NCBI GenBank assembly: GCA_011365055.1
Contig: RDOG01000014.1
Coordinates: 40,209 to 104,208, forward strand
Direction: 5' to 3'
DNA from: Promethearchaeota archaeon
GTDB taxonomy: Archaea; Asgardarchaeota; Lokiarchaeia; Helarchaeales; RDOG01
Length of the DNA: 64,000 nt
Positions 1 through 8,611 of the stretch are shown here, piece after piece. The translations under genes and the position numbers were made by a program. Each line of letters begins with the position of its first letter. Position 1 is the stretch's first letter. Under the pieces are notes generated by a model. That model was not told where the DNA came from. It was given only the letters and a program-made list of their open reading frames with translations, and did no database searches.

Positions 1-387
1 AAGAACCGTGATTTCGTCATCGATGCTCACGCCTTGAAAAGTAACGGTTATCTTGATGGAATAATACCCGTTCGTTGGAAAATTAAAGGTTTGAAACGTA
101 AGATTGGTTTCCATGATGGAAATGCGAGAATTCCAAGGAGCACTGGTATAATTCGTGGAAATGCTAATTTGAGAAGTGGGCAGGGTTGGTGTAATGTAAT
201 TTGAGATGTTTATCGTTCGATTACATGCAGGTTTACTCGCATCAATAGTCAAATCCGGAATGGAGACTGAAAAACTGATGCCGGGAGATTCTTGAGGTTT
301 CGGAAAAAATACCACGATAAGAATGACACTTGTAATGACTATTCCAGAGATTCCAATTGCTAAAATCTTTTTCGTTTTTGATTCCAT
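1..387 (-). CDS. Membrane-anchored extracytoplasmic protein, N-terminal part (cut by window edge)
   Basis: The reading frame starts at an ATG at 387 and runs open to base 1, giving 129 residues with no stop, so the C-terminus lies outside the window. An AAGGAAGG ribosome binding site sits about 10 bases upstream. Residues 1-7 are basic and about 8-26 form one hydrophobic helix, followed by Pro/Ser/Thr/Asn-rich beta-like sequence with several N-x-S/T sites. That is the pattern of an archaeal surface protein held by an N-terminal anchor or carrying a signal peptide. No family is recognised; the spacing of beta-like stretches would suit Ig-like or CARDB-like domains. Confidence 0.7.
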   Translation of the reverse strand, partial: MESKTKKILAIGISGIVITSVILIVVFFPKPQESPGISFSVSIPDLTIDASKPACNRTINISNYITPTLPTSQISISTNYTSAPWNSRISIMETNLTFQTFNFPTNGYYSIKITVTFQGVSIDDEITVL

Positions 388-699
388 TTCTAAAAAACCT
401 TCCTTTACATTATCAAATTAAAAAAAGCATGTATTGGCAAAAAAAGAATGTAGATTTGCAGTATAAACTTAACGCGCGAAAAACGAATTGCTTAAATCCT
501 TTCTTTTTTTTACATGAATGACTGGGCATGAACGAGAAATCAAAAGAATTGATAACAATTCTTAAACATGCATCAACAGCTTTACAAATAACATGTAAGA
601 TGGTAGAAGGGGGAGTCATATAGAATGATTTCAAGATATTAATGCATCGTTTTCATGATAACGTGAATACCCATTCTATTTTTATATAATTTATTTAAA
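388..699. other. Intergenic spacer with a doubtful 31-codon ORF
   Basis: This spacer lies upstream of the anchored surface protein and at the 3' end of the YdjM-like gene. A 73-residue frame on the minus strand (413-634) has no ribosome binding site and a composition unlike neighbouring proteins. On the plus strand an ATG at 528 opens 31 codons to a TAG at 621-623 (begins MNEKSKELITILKHAS), which is helix-like and could be a tiny gene or a remnant. Neither is accepted as a gene. The rest is AT-rich and featureless. Confidence 0.4.
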
Positions 700-1260
700 C
701 TAATTCTTTTTTCTACATAATTTAAAGTACGTATTAAGATGCATTATCAAAAATAAAACGTAGGGTATAGTTAAAATTAGGTATAAAGGATTTCTCCAAA
801 GAATTAGCAATAGTGCAGCAACTATTGAAGCTATTTCTAGTATAATAATAATTTTTGAGCTATAATAAGTGTTTATAAAATAGCATCTCGGAAGTCGATC
901 ATCACCTTCATTAATTTGAGGAACATAAAGAAATCCTCCAACATTTTTATTTTTTAATCTAGGTGTAAGCGGATAAATACCCCAATCAATTAAATCTAAA
1001 AGAACGTGAAAAATTCCAACAATACTTATCCAGAGAAATTCTATTAATAATATTCCAAGAGGTAATATAATTAAATAAGGTATGAAACTATGAGTGGGCA
1101 ATCGTCTATGGTTATGATCCTTAGCATATTTAGAGAAAAGAAAATCAAAATCAATTAGAATTGACACACTAATAATTAGTACTATTTGGTAGATTTTCAG
1201 GTACTCAAGGAAAATCATTGATATGCAAATACCAATTGCACAATGAACATTAATATGCAT
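700..1260 (-). CDS. YdjM/DUF457-like membrane-bound metal-dependent hydrolase
   Basis: This 186-residue protein has about five or six hydrophobic segments. It carries the motifs of the LexA-binding, membrane-bound metal-dependent hydrolase family (YdjM, DUF457): a DHNHRRLPTHS block near residues 47-57 and an HVLLDLIDWG block near residues 84-93. Conserved His and Asp residues of these blocks lie at membrane boundaries and probably bind metal. The natural substrate of the family is not known. The gene stands alone, divergent from the glycosidase-like gene beginning at 1331. The ATG start follows a short AT-rich leader with no clear ribosome binding site. Confidence 0.7.
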   Translation of the reverse strand: MHINVHCAIGICISMIFLEYLKIYQIVLIISVSILIDFDFLFSKYAKDHNHRRLPTHSFIPYLIILPLGILLIEFLWISIVGIFHVLLDLIDWGIYPLTPRLKNKNVGGFLYVPQINEGDDRLPRCYFINTYYSSKIIIILEIASIVAALLLILWRNPLYLILTIPYVLFLIMHLNTYFKLCRKKN

Positions 1261-1330
1261 GTGTTAAATAATTTGTAATTATTTAAAAAGAGTTTCTGTT
1301 AATTAAAAATCATTTTCTGGTTTGATCTAA

Positions 1331-2833
1331 ATGTTTTTGGGTTATATTTCATTATTATTTTCAAAATTGATTTTTTTCTTCTCTTCAGTACGTCATAAAA
1401 AGAAACTCCCACCAAAACCTTACTTGAATATTAAAAATGAATTATTAAAAAATGGATTCTCTAAAATTTTTGATCTTCTTTCCAAAAATCTAAAACCTCC
1501 TTTAGGAAAAATAAAGAATTATTGGGGAATTTCTTCCGAAATATTTTTTGGTTGTTATTTATGGGATACTGCTTTTATATCTCAAGTATGGAAATATTGG
1601 GATGCCAAAATCGCTTATGAAATTCTTAAACCATTTATCGATAATCAATTGATGGATGGTCGAATTTCAGATTTTATTAATCCTTTTAAGATTGGAAATA
1701 AAACACAACCGCCATTGTTGGCATGGGCAATTTCAGATTTAGATGTTCCGATTGAATATTTGAATGAAGTTTATCCTATTTTAAGAAGATTTAATGAATG
1801 GTTATATGATAATCGAAGATTAAAAAATGGATTATTCAGTTGGATCGATCCTTGTGAATCTGGGATTAATAATTCACCTCGCCTTTCTGATATGAGTGGA
1901 AAAAGTAAAAAAGATTTGTCTAATCTTGCTACAATTGATTTAAATTCATATATTGTTTTACAAAATAAAGCATTGATCAAGATTGCTAAAAAACTAGATG
2001 ATTCGAAATTTATTAGATATAATTATAAATCAGATATATTAGAATACGAAGAAAAAAACAAAAAATTAATTGATTTAATCCAAAAATATTTATGGGATGC
2101 TGAATATGGTCTCTATTTTGATTATAATTTTAATGAAGAAAGAAGAATTGAAATTAACACGATTGCTAGCTTTCTTCCTTTGACTGCTGAGATTCCCAAT
2201 GAACAACAAATATTAGCATTGATAAAGCATTTAGAAAGTTCGTTTGAATACAACACAAAAATTCCTTTACCATCTGTTGCTCACAATGATAAGAAATTCA
2301 CAAAAGATATGGGAAGCGGTCCTGTTTGGTTAAATCTCGCTTATTTAGTAATTAAAGGACTCGAAAAAAAGGAAATATTGAAATTTAGTGGCGAATTAGC
2401 ATATAAATTGGTAAAAGCTATCTTTAAAACTTATACAAACGAGGGTTCTTTTTATGAATTTTATGATCCTGACAGGTATGATTTAAAGAAACTTTCTAGA
2501 ATGAAAGGAAATTTGTATAAACGATTAACCCGGGGTAAAAAACCTGTGAAAAATTTCGTAGGATGGACGGGTTTGGTCAATTCATTGTTAATTGAATCCA
2601 TAATTGGTTTTGATATCATTGAAAAAACCATACAACCCCGATTTCCTGAAGATTTCAAGGGTAAGAATCTAGAATTAGGATTCCCTGCTTTTAAATTCGT
2701 TTTAGAGATTTCTTATAGCAGTGATAAAGATATTATTATAAAATTATCAGATTTAGAAAGAAAAAAAGAAGATCTAATTAAAAAATGTTCTCTTTATCAA
2801 AAAATTTCTTTAAAAGAATTCTTTGCCAATTAA
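1331..2833 (+). CDS. GH63/MGH1-like (alpha/alpha)6-barrel glycoside hydrolase
   Basis: This 500-residue protein looks like a six-hairpin glycosidase related to GH63 and the mannosylglycerate hydrolase MGH1 group. The sequence shows FFGCYLWDTAF (W78-D79), a QPPLLAWAI block, a GSGPVWLNLAYL block and a C-terminal EGSFYEFYDP block. In this clan the Asp after the early Trp and a Glu in the late block act as general acid and base, so both expected positions appear filled. Residues 2-20 are hydrophobic and followed by RHKKK, which suggests a membrane anchor with the enzyme on the cytoplasmic side. The likely substrate is an alpha-linked glucoside or mannoside such as a compatible solute or glycan; this is inference. 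Its last four bases overlap the convergent ferredoxin gene. Confidence 0.72.
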   Translation: MFLGYISLLFSKLIFFFSSVRHKKKLPPKPYLNIKNELLKNGFSKIFDLLSKNLKPPLGKIKNYWGISSEIFFGCYLWDTAFISQVWKYWDAKIAYEILKPFIDNQLMDGRISDFINPFKIGNKTQPPLLAWAISDLDVPIEYLNEVYPILRRFNEWLYDNRRLKNGLFSWIDPCESGINNSPRLSDMSGKSKKDLSNLATIDLNSYIVLQNKALIKIAKKLDDSKFIRYNYKSDILEYEEKNKKLIDLIQKYLWDAEYGLYFDYNFNEERRIEINTIASFLPLTAEIPNEQQILALIKHLESSFEYNTKIPLPSVAHNDKKFTKDMGSGPVWLNLAYLVIKGLEKKEILKFSGELAYKLVKAIFKTYTNEGSFYEFYDPDRYDLKKLSRMKGNLYKRLTRGKKPVKNFVGWTGLVNSLLIESIIGFDIIEKTIQPRFPEDFKGKNLELGFPAFKFVLEISYSSDKDIIIKLSDLERKKEDLIKKCSLYQKISLKEFFAN

Positions 2834-3105
2834 CCATTCTCATATATAACGCCCGTTCCACCATCTGGATACCAGAATTCGATAGCATCTTGTGGGCAAA
2901 TTACCCAACAATGCCCACATTCTAAACACCTTTTTTTATAATTTGGATCAATTACTGCTTTTTTATCTTCTATCTTATAAATTTCAACTGGACAAATTAT
3001 CTCGCATTTGCCACACCCTATGCACTTATCAGCTAATACTTTTAAAAAATCACTCGATTCTTCTATATGTCGTTTATTAATTTTTTCAAAATCAATTTTT
3101 TCCAT
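2830..3105 (-). CDS. 2x[4Fe-4S] ferredoxin, FixX-like partner of the adjacent flavoprotein
   Basis: This 91-residue protein has two complete cluster motifs, CIGCGKCEIICP at about 28-39 and CLECGHCWVICP at about 60-71, so it should bind two [4Fe-4S] clusters. A 26-residue N-terminal extension precedes them. Its ATG follows the stop of the FixC-like gene directly, with no gap, so the two genes are surely co-transcribed and probably translationally coupled. By analogy with FixC/FixX and with ETF-quinone oxidoreductases, which carry the cluster domain fused, it likely passes electrons to or from the FAD enzyme. The pairing is seen; the electron direction is inferred. Confidence 0.85.
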   Translation of the reverse strand: MEKIDFEKINKRHIEESSDFLKVLADKCIGCGKCEIICPVEIYKIEDKKAVIDPNYKKRCLECGHCWVICPQDAIEFWYPDGGTGVIYENG

Positions 3106-4494
3106 CTAATTCTTCTCCTGTTTCTTTTTCTTGGATAAACTAGCAAATAAGGCTTGAATTATTTGATTTATTGGTAAAGTACTTTTATTATCCTTATTTA
3201 CTTCGGCAATAAAACTATCAAGATATTCTGAATATAATTTCTGAGCTAAAGGGGCGTGTTTCGATAAATTATCTTCTAAATTTTTTAAATTCTTATAATG
3301 AGTTTCTGCAACGTTCGTAAAATTATAAAAAATATCATTAATGGCAAGAATTAAATCATTTGCAGCACTAGGATTAAAAAATAATCCTCTTACAATACTT
3401 GAAAAAGAAGGACCTAATAAAAACTCTTCTCCAATTATAGAATTCTTCCAATTTGTTTCATAGGAACTGAGAAATGAATCAGAAAAATCTTCATTTGTAA
3501 TTGCATCTTCTACTGTTTTAGTCGCAATTTCTCCCGATAACATTGCATAATAGACACCCTCAGCTTCAAAAGGGCATAAAAATCCTGCTGCATCTCCTAA
3601 TAATAAAACATGATCCGTAAAAGTTTTTGATGGTTGATCAATCATTGGTAATAAATGTGCTTGATACTCCCGTAATTTTCCTCCTGTTAAAATGACTTGC
3701 TTTTTAATGTCTTGAACGTCATATAGCTTATTAAGAAGCAGTTTTGGTTTCCAAGATTCGTTTACAACATGATTAAAAAAACTCCCTAAACCTAGATGAA
3801 ACCCTTCCAAAGTATAAAATATATAACCAGTTGGAAAGCTAGCTGAGTAATAGTAATGTAATGCATTACCTCCTGCAACTAAATCAATTTTTTCTTTTGG
3901 AGCTGCAAAATCATAATTAATCATCCAACAACATTCATTTCCATTCCACTTTTTTTTCAATCCCGTTTTCCTCGCAATCGTCGACATCGCACCATCAGCA
4001 GCTAAAATAATTTTGCCTTTGAATTTTTCTCCCTTTCTAGAAATTAACTCACATTCTTTTTTCTCTTTATCCACCTTCATGTCAATGATTGTAGTTTTCG
4101 TTTTTAATTCAGCACCTTCATTTGTCGCGTATTTCATCAACCAAGGATCGAAAACTCCACGTGCAATGTTGATAGTCAAGAACTTTTGCGCTTCTGGATA
4201 AGGTGCAAATTCTGAAGCGGAAAATGAAAGTTTTGAGCGTTCTTTATTATCTTTATCTACTATATGTATCGTTGCCATATCTGCTAATCTATATGGTAAA
4301 TCATCAAACATCTCATTCATAAATTTAAAATCTTTCCATAATTTAGGCGATAGACCACATCCAGATACAGTCTTTTCACCTGGCTTCTCACCGCGCTCAA
4401 ATATTATTGTTTTTAAACCTTTATCTGCGCAATATTTACCTATAATTGCTCCAGCAGGTCCTCCACCAACGATCAGAACATCATATTCCTTCAT
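3106..4494 (-). CDS. Geranylgeranyl-reductase family / FixC-like FAD oxidoreductase
   Basis: This 462-residue flavoprotein opens with a Rossmann FAD motif (GGGPAGAIIGKYCADKG, residues 10-26) ending in an acidic strand (FERG). A SGCGLSP block follows, and the second FAD motif GDAAGFLCPFEAEGVYYAMLSG lies near residue 300. These are the marks of the FixC / geranylgeranyl reductase group. Members reduce isoprenoid double bonds, as in archaeal lipid saturation, or oxidise electron-transfer flavoprotein. The adjacent FixX-like ferredoxin favours a ferredoxin- or quinone-linked reaction, and lipid saturation is the leading role in an archaeon. The C-terminal tail (last 15 residues) is Lys-rich. A GTGATG ribosome binding site precedes the ATG. 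Confidence 0.8.
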   Translation of the reverse strand: MKEYDVLIVGGGPAGAIIGKYCADKGLKTIIFERGEKPGEKTVSGCGLSPKLWKDFKFMNEMFDDLPYRLADMATIHIVDKDNKERSKLSFSASEFAPYPEAQKFLTINIARGVFDPWLMKYATNEGAELKTKTTIIDMKVDKEKKECELISRKGEKFKGKIILAADGAMSTIARKTGLKKKWNGNECCWMINYDFAAPKEKIDLVAGGNALHYYYSASFPTGYIFYTLEGFHLGLGSFFNHVVNESWKPKLLLNKLYDVQDIKKQVILTGGKLREYQAHLLPMIDQPSKTFTDHVLLLGDAAGFLCPFEAEGVYYAMLSGEIATKTVEDAITNEDFSDSFLSSYETNWKNSIIGEEFLLGPSFSSIVRGLFFNPSAANDLILAINDIFYNFTNVAETHYKNLKNLEDNLSKHAPLAQKLYSEYLDSFIAEVNKDNKSTLPINQIIQALFASLSKKKKQEKN

Positions 4495-4670
4495 TACATC
4501 ACTTTCATTGTATCCTTTATTATTTTTAGAAGTGCTTATTATAGCTAATAATACTTATCAAAAACTTTTTTTGTAATTTTTTTTTTACGTTTTTAATAAA
4601 ATTTATATTATTTTACGATTAAATAAGCTCCTCTCAATATTTATCAAAAATTAATTATGTTGGTGATTTT

Positions 4671-4973
4671 ATGGGTTTAAGTCTTGGAAAATTCACTGAA
4701 ATTATGGACAAAATATTCGGCGGAGCAACGATGCGAGGTCTTATTCAAGGTATCGCGCTACTTATCGTTGGGATAATCATATCTGTCATTCCCGCTGTTG
4801 TTACAGCCAGTGCAGCAATGTATTTGCTTACAAATCCCACGATGTATGCTCAAGTAATCGCTACTGCAGCAGCATTGTATTGGTTATATATAATTGGTGA
4901 AATCCTAATAACTCTTGGTATTGTTGGTATTATTTGGTGGGTTCTCCGGAAATTTGAGCTAATTGTAGAATAA
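4671..4973 (+). CDS. Small two- or three-helix membrane protein
   Basis: This 100-residue protein has hydrophobic segments near residues 22-48 and 60-92 that can make two or three helices, with a short charged end (RKFELIVE). No family is recognised. The start is well supported: GGTGAT lies 4 bases before the ATG, a common signal in this window. It is divergent from the flavoprotein gene, with 176 bases of very AT-rich promoter region between them. A T8 run at about 5010-5018 past the stop is a candidate archaeal-type terminator. Composition (Gly/Ala/Ile-rich) is typical of a real small integral membrane protein. Confidence 0.6.
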   Translation: MGLSLGKFTEIMDKIFGGATMRGLIQGIALLIVGIIISVIPAVVTASAAMYLLTNPTMYAQVIATAAALYWLYIIGEILITLGIVGIIWWVLRKFELIVE

Positions 4974-5095
4974 TTATTTTGTTTGTAAAAATATATCTTT
5001 TAACAAATACTTTTTTTTATTTGCTTATTTCTTAACAATTTAGGCGTTATTTTTTGAAAAGCAAGATTTTAACAATAAAAAATAAAAAAGAAAAG

Positions 5096-5686
5096 TTATC
5101 TTTTAAATCCTCGTATTTTATTTTTCATTCCGATTTTTTCCGAGAGCGCGAGACCTTCCTCGATCATTTTATTTGCTTCCTGTTCATTTGTTTCTCTTTT
5201 TGGTGCATCATCCTTCCATTTTTGCTCCAATTCATGCCAATATTTAGGTTTTTTTAAAGGCATTAGAAAAGGTAATATTCCTGATTGATTTGGTCTTTTA
5301 CCGAACATTGCTCTTCCCCAGCCTTGGCCTGATCGAAAAGTGACCATGTACGATGTTTCAAGACAGATGGCAAAGAAAATAGTTCCAAAGCTAGCTTGAA
5401 CTGGTATTTTCAGGTCAAATAAACCTAATAATAAGCAATTGTAATACCAATATATTCCTGTATTTTGAGTGGGCAATGAAACAAACGGAATATGATTTAA
5501 TTGAATCAGTAACCAATCAAATACGCCAAATACAATTAATCCGTCTAAGATCCAAAAGAAAATTAACCAAAACATGCTTGCGTATGCTATCCATGCAATA
5601 TTCTTTTGTACTTTTTTAGTTGAATAAATCCATTGGATTATTAATGATCCAGCAAACATAAATAGATATGTTAATAAAAACCCCAT
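5096..5686 (-). CDS. Multi-pass membrane protein coupled to the SDR epimerase
   Basis: This is a 196-residue protein with about four hydrophobic helices in the first 130 residues, rich in Trp and aromatic residues, followed by a soluble charged tail of about 65 residues. The start is set at 5686 because AGGAG at 5696-5700 is 9 bases upstream of that ATG; the in-frame ATG at 5695 would touch the ribosome binding site. It lies 12 bases after the SDR gene stop on the same strand, so the two form an operon. The family is not recognised. A membrane step on the lipid or sterol-like product of the SDR enzyme is conceivable but not shown by the sequence. Confidence 0.6.
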   Translation of the reverse strand: MGFLLTYLFMFAGSLIIQWIYSTKKVQKNIAWIAYASMFWLIFFWILDGLIVFGVFDWLLIQLNHIPFVSLPTQNTGIYWYYNCLLLGLFDLKIPVQASFGTIFFAICLETSYMVTFRSGQGWGRAMFGKRPNQSGILPFLMPLKKPKYWHELEQKWKDDAPKRETNEQEANKMIEEGLALSEKIGMKNKIRGFKR

Positions 5687-5698
5687 ATTCTTCATCTC

Positions 5699-6838
5699 CT
5701 ATTCTTCAAACCATCCATTATCGATATACCATCTAACAGAATCTTTAGTTACATCAAAAGCTGTTGGATATTTATATTTAAAACCCAATTTTTTTAATTT
5801 TTCGTTTGAGAAGAAATATTCGTGAGTAATGTATTCTAACATTGGTCCATCTATTTTGGGACGAATTCCCCATTTATTTGCTTTTAATATTTCCTTTCGA
5901 AACCACCAGTCCATTAACTTTGCCGCAAAATTATATGTTTTATACCAAATAGGTATGACTACAGTCTGACAATCTGAGATTGAAGAAAGGTAATCCATAA
6001 ATTCAGCTTGCGTGCAATTATCCGATCCCAAGTTGTAGGCTTCACCAATTGTTTCATCGTGCTCAAAACAAAAAATCGCTGCTTCAACAAGATCTTCAAC
6101 ATGAACAATTGGCATGTGTAATTGCTTTAAAGAAGGACGCATGACTGGAACAACCATCATTCCAAATTTATAAACCATGTAAAATATGCTAAATGCACCA
6201 TAGAGTTGCGCTTTACCTGCAATAGGCTGAGGGCGAAGAATGGTCATTGGAACTTTTTTATTTTTGTAAAAATCGTAAACTACGAATTCTTGAAACATTT
6301 TTGAAGTAGAATACCAATTAGGCGGATCATAATCTGCTGTTTCATCAGATGGAAGTTTATATTTTTTCCCATTTTCATCCATTTTAATTTCATACTCTGG
6401 TTCACCATATACTCCGCAGGTACTCCAGTGAATAAATCTAGGTAAATTAGTTTCTTGTTTCTCTACAATTACCTCAAGCAAATTTCTTGTTCCATAAACA
6501 TTAATTTTCATTAACAAGTAGAGTGGTGCAAAATAATCATACAAAGATGCAGGATGAAAAATAACGTCATATTGTTGTCCATCTTTCCATAATTCATAAA
6601 GAGAATCTTTTTTAGTCAAGTCGGCTGGGATAAATGTAACATTAGGATGTTCAATATTTTCAAATTTTAAGTCGTTACGAAAAACAGTTTCTTTAGTCAT
6701 TAACCTTTCTCTTTCAACTGAATTCAAGTCCGTTGCAATAATTTTATAACCTAATTCAATTAATCTTTTTACTAAAAATGTTCCTGTATGACCATGTGCT
6801 CCGGTAACTAAAGCTTTAGGATTTTCTTTTTTAGGCAT
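5699..6838 (-). CDS. NAD(P)-dependent epimerase/dehydratase, extended SDR family
   Basis: This 379-residue protein starts with the SDR nucleotide motif TGAHGHTG (residues 12-19, the TGxxGxxG pattern), followed by an acidic strand end (ATDLN). The active-site YSTSK lies near residue 175, with a STCGVYG block upstream carrying the catalytic Ser/Thr. The Asp after the second strand favours NAD over NADP. Length and motifs fit extended SDR enzymes such as nucleotide-sugar epimerases or 3-beta-hydroxysteroid-dehydrogenase-like proteins; the substrate cannot be told from sequence. It is the first gene of a two-gene operon with a membrane protein, which makes a lipid or isoprenoid substrate somewhat more likely. 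A GGTGATGA site precedes the ATG. Confidence 0.8.
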   Translation of the reverse strand: MPKKENPKALVTGAHGHTGTFLVKRLIELGYKIIATDLNSVERERLMTKETVFRNDLKFENIEHPNVTFIPADLTKKDSLYELWKDGQQYDVIFHPASLYDYFAPLYLLMKINVYGTRNLLEVIVEKQETNLPRFIHWSTCGVYGEPEYEIKMDENGKKYKLPSDETADYDPPNWYSTSKMFQEFVVYDFYKNKKVPMTILRPQPIAGKAQLYGAFSIFYMVYKFGMMVVPVMRPSLKQLHMPIVHVEDLVEAAIFCFEHDETIGEAYNLGSDNCTQAEFMDYLSSISDCQTVVIPIWYKTYNFAAKLMDWWFRKEILKANKWGIRPKIDGPMLEYITHEYFFSNEKLKKLGFKYKYPTAFDVTKDSVRWYIDNGWFEE

Positions 6839-7308
6839 TCAATCATCACCATAAAAAAAAGTAATTCTAAATTGATTAGTTGTCTTTTAATCTATTATTG
6901 TTAATATTTTATGTCTATAAAATAATTTAAATCATTTTCGGAAAGGACAATAAATTTAAATTTTCTTAGATTTTTTAATTTCAATTATCTTTTTACCGAC
7001 AAAAAGCAATTTTTAATAATAAATGATGAAAAAATTAATCGTTTGCATATCAAATATAAATTCGACAAAATTTTTCTTAATTGTAAAAAATTTATTACCA
7101 TATAAAACCTTATATTAATAAGTTTAATTATAAAATCATTTATTATTAACATTTTTATGAATGCTAATAATTATCATAAATATATGAGATCAGAAAATTT
7201 TTTAAAATAATAAAAGAAGATCTCAAAAAAGTAGGGATTAATGATATTCGTAAAAAGTATCATTTTAAATCAAATTAAATTTTTAAAAATAATTGGTTGG
7301 AAAATAAA
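6839..7308. other. Divergent promoter region with a short coding-like remnant
   Basis: A 470-base, extremely AT-rich spacer lies between the divergent SDR operon and the V4R gene pair. On the plus strand 7183-7278 reads as 31 sense codons (begins YEIRKFFKIIKEDLKK), bounded by stops and without a start codon. It looks like an eroded end of a gene but is too short to be sure. Otherwise nothing is visible beyond TATA-like stretches, for example TTATTATTAAC near 7140. Confidence 0.35.
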
Positions 7309-7824
7309 ATGGATAAAAGAGGTACTCCTGAAGAATTCAGTAAAATGAAATTATCTGCAATGTTATTAAGAATGGTATATCCAACAGTAATTTCGGATTT
7401 TGCTAATCATATGGAAGTAAATGAAATAAGAGAACGGGTTTTTAGAATCGGAAAAAATTCTGGGTCTCAATTTTATGAGTATTATAAAATTAGAGGTAAA
7501 AAATTAGTTCCGATAATCAAACGTATGTTTAAACAAATTTGGGATTCTAAAGTAAAGGTTAAAAAAGAAGGGGATGATCACGTTTATCATCTTATTAGTA
7601 AAAATTGTCCTGTATGTGGAGATTTACCGCCTTTAGAATTACCTGAACTTCATTATTGCATTCCTGTCGCTGGATTTCTTGAAGGTTATCTTAACGAAAT
7701 GGCGAAACATAAAGATTTAGGTTTTCAACCAGGTTCGATAAAATGCACGACGCTACAATCGGTATGTACACATGAATCTAAAACTTGCATTCATAAATTA
7801 ATTATCGAAGGAGGATCAGATTAA
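7309..7824 (+). CDS. V4R-like (TRAPP/Bet3-related fold) cysteine-rich protein A
   Basis: This 171-residue protein is compatible with the V4R domain, the 4-vinyl-reductase/hydrocarbon-binding fold related to eukaryotic TRAPP Bet3 subunits. Support comes from a CPVCGDLP block at 100-107, YCIPVAGFLEGYL at 116-128, and a C-terminal pattern of C146, C153 and C160 ending C-x-H-K-L-I, resembling the V4R end (ExxC...G...CxFxV). The start is taken as the ATG at 7309, 8 bases after GGTTGG; a TTG at 7297 in frame is less likely. The stop overlaps the next gene by one base (TAATG), so the two are translationally coupled and may form a heterodimer. The fold assignment is moderate. Confidence 0.5.
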   Translation: MDKRGTPEEFSKMKLSAMLLRMVYPTVISDFANHMEVNEIRERVFRIGKNSGSQFYEYYKIRGKKLVPIIKRMFKQIWDSKVKVKKEGDDHVYHLISKNCPVCGDLPPLELPELHYCIPVAGFLEGYLNEMAKHKDLGFQPGSIKCTTLQSVCTHESKTCIHKLIIEGGSD

Positions 7825-8459
7825 TGCCTGTTAAAAGAAATAGATGGTATCATAGATTAATAGGAAAGATTGGTAGAAAGTTATATTACGCAGGTAGTGC
7901 CAAATTAAATTTAATGGCAGTTACATTAATCGTTAGAAATACAATGGACGAATATAAGGATATCTTGGGATCTTATGAAAAAGGAATTAAAGCTTTTGAG
8001 GATGCATGTAAACTTGGGACCATGGATGTAATTAGTGACATGATGCAACAAAAAATTTTTTTTGGTGTAGGACTTTACAATATCACTTCTAGATACGTTC
8101 CGGATTCTGCATGGGCTATTGAGCTTGGATTAGGTGCTTTAGCTGGAAATGATTTTATTAAAAATGTATTTTCAAGTGCAAATTTTCTTCCTGCTGAAGT
8201 TATAGCTGAAGAACATCCTAAAATAGTCGTAAAATTTAAAAAATGCATGATGTGTGCAGGAGTTCCAAATTCTAAAAAAAATGAGCTTGGAAATGCTTGT
8301 TATGGTGGCTATTTTGGCGTCTTATTAGCAGCTGCCCTCCAGATGATGGGTGAAGAAGTCGGGTGGAATTATAATTTTGAAGGTACTGAAGTCAAATGTT
8401 TTTTAGACGGTGATGATCATGGTGAATTCCATTTACAATTAACGCCTGCAGAAGAATGA
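7824..8459 (+). CDS. V4R-like (TRAPP/Bet3-related fold) protein B
   Basis: This 211-residue protein has C141-x2-C144, C159 followed by GGYFGVLLAAALQMMGEEVG, and a final ExKCFLDGDDHGEFHL stretch (C192). The order small-residue helix, then a Cys strand ending in a G-D-x-x-G-E-F hairpin, resembles the end of V4R domains. Such domains bind small molecules or metals through the conserved Cys, and some act as ligand-gated regulators. The first 130 residues are helical and have no match I recognise. The ATG overlaps the stop of the upstream V4R-like gene, and GGAGG lies about 10 bases upstream within that gene. A paired role with protein A is likely, function otherwise unknown. Confidence 0.5.
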   Translation: MPVKRNRWYHRLIGKIGRKLYYAGSAKLNLMAVTLIVRNTMDEYKDILGSYEKGIKAFEDACKLGTMDVISDMMQQKIFFGVGLYNITSRYVPDSAWAIELGLGALAGNDFIKNVFSSANFLPAEVIAEEHPKIVVKFKKCMMCAGVPNSKKNELGNACYGGYFGVLLAAALQMMGEEVGWNYNFEGTEVKCFLDGDDHGEFHLQLTPAEE

Positions 8460-8470
8460 AAGTTAAATGC

Positions 8471-8611
8471 TTATAAAAATTTTAAAAATTCTGTAAGGGG
8501 TACCTTCGCCCCAATTTTTTGAGGTATATTAATAGCTTTCTTTACTTCATCGTAAGTATATCCTTTGTCATATAAATTCTCTATTGCCCTTGAAAAGACA
8601 TAAAAAAAATA
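8471..8611 (-). pseudogene. Open frame continuing past the stop of the TPR/Ig-like gene
   Basis: Directly beyond the TAA at 8612-8614 that ends the TPR/Ig-like gene, the same reading frame stays open for 46 codons to a TAA at 8471-8473. The sequence is protein-like and mixed in charge (contains IENLYDKGYTYDEVKKAI) and has no start codon of its own. It may be the lost C-terminus of that gene, cut off by a new stop, or a remnant of a separate gene. Readthrough is possible but nothing supports it. Confidence 0.35.

Noticed and set aside
413..634. 73-residue minus-strand frame in the first spacer
   Set aside because: No ribosome binding site, unusual composition (Phe/Cys/Ser-rich) and no resemblance to any family; likely chance.
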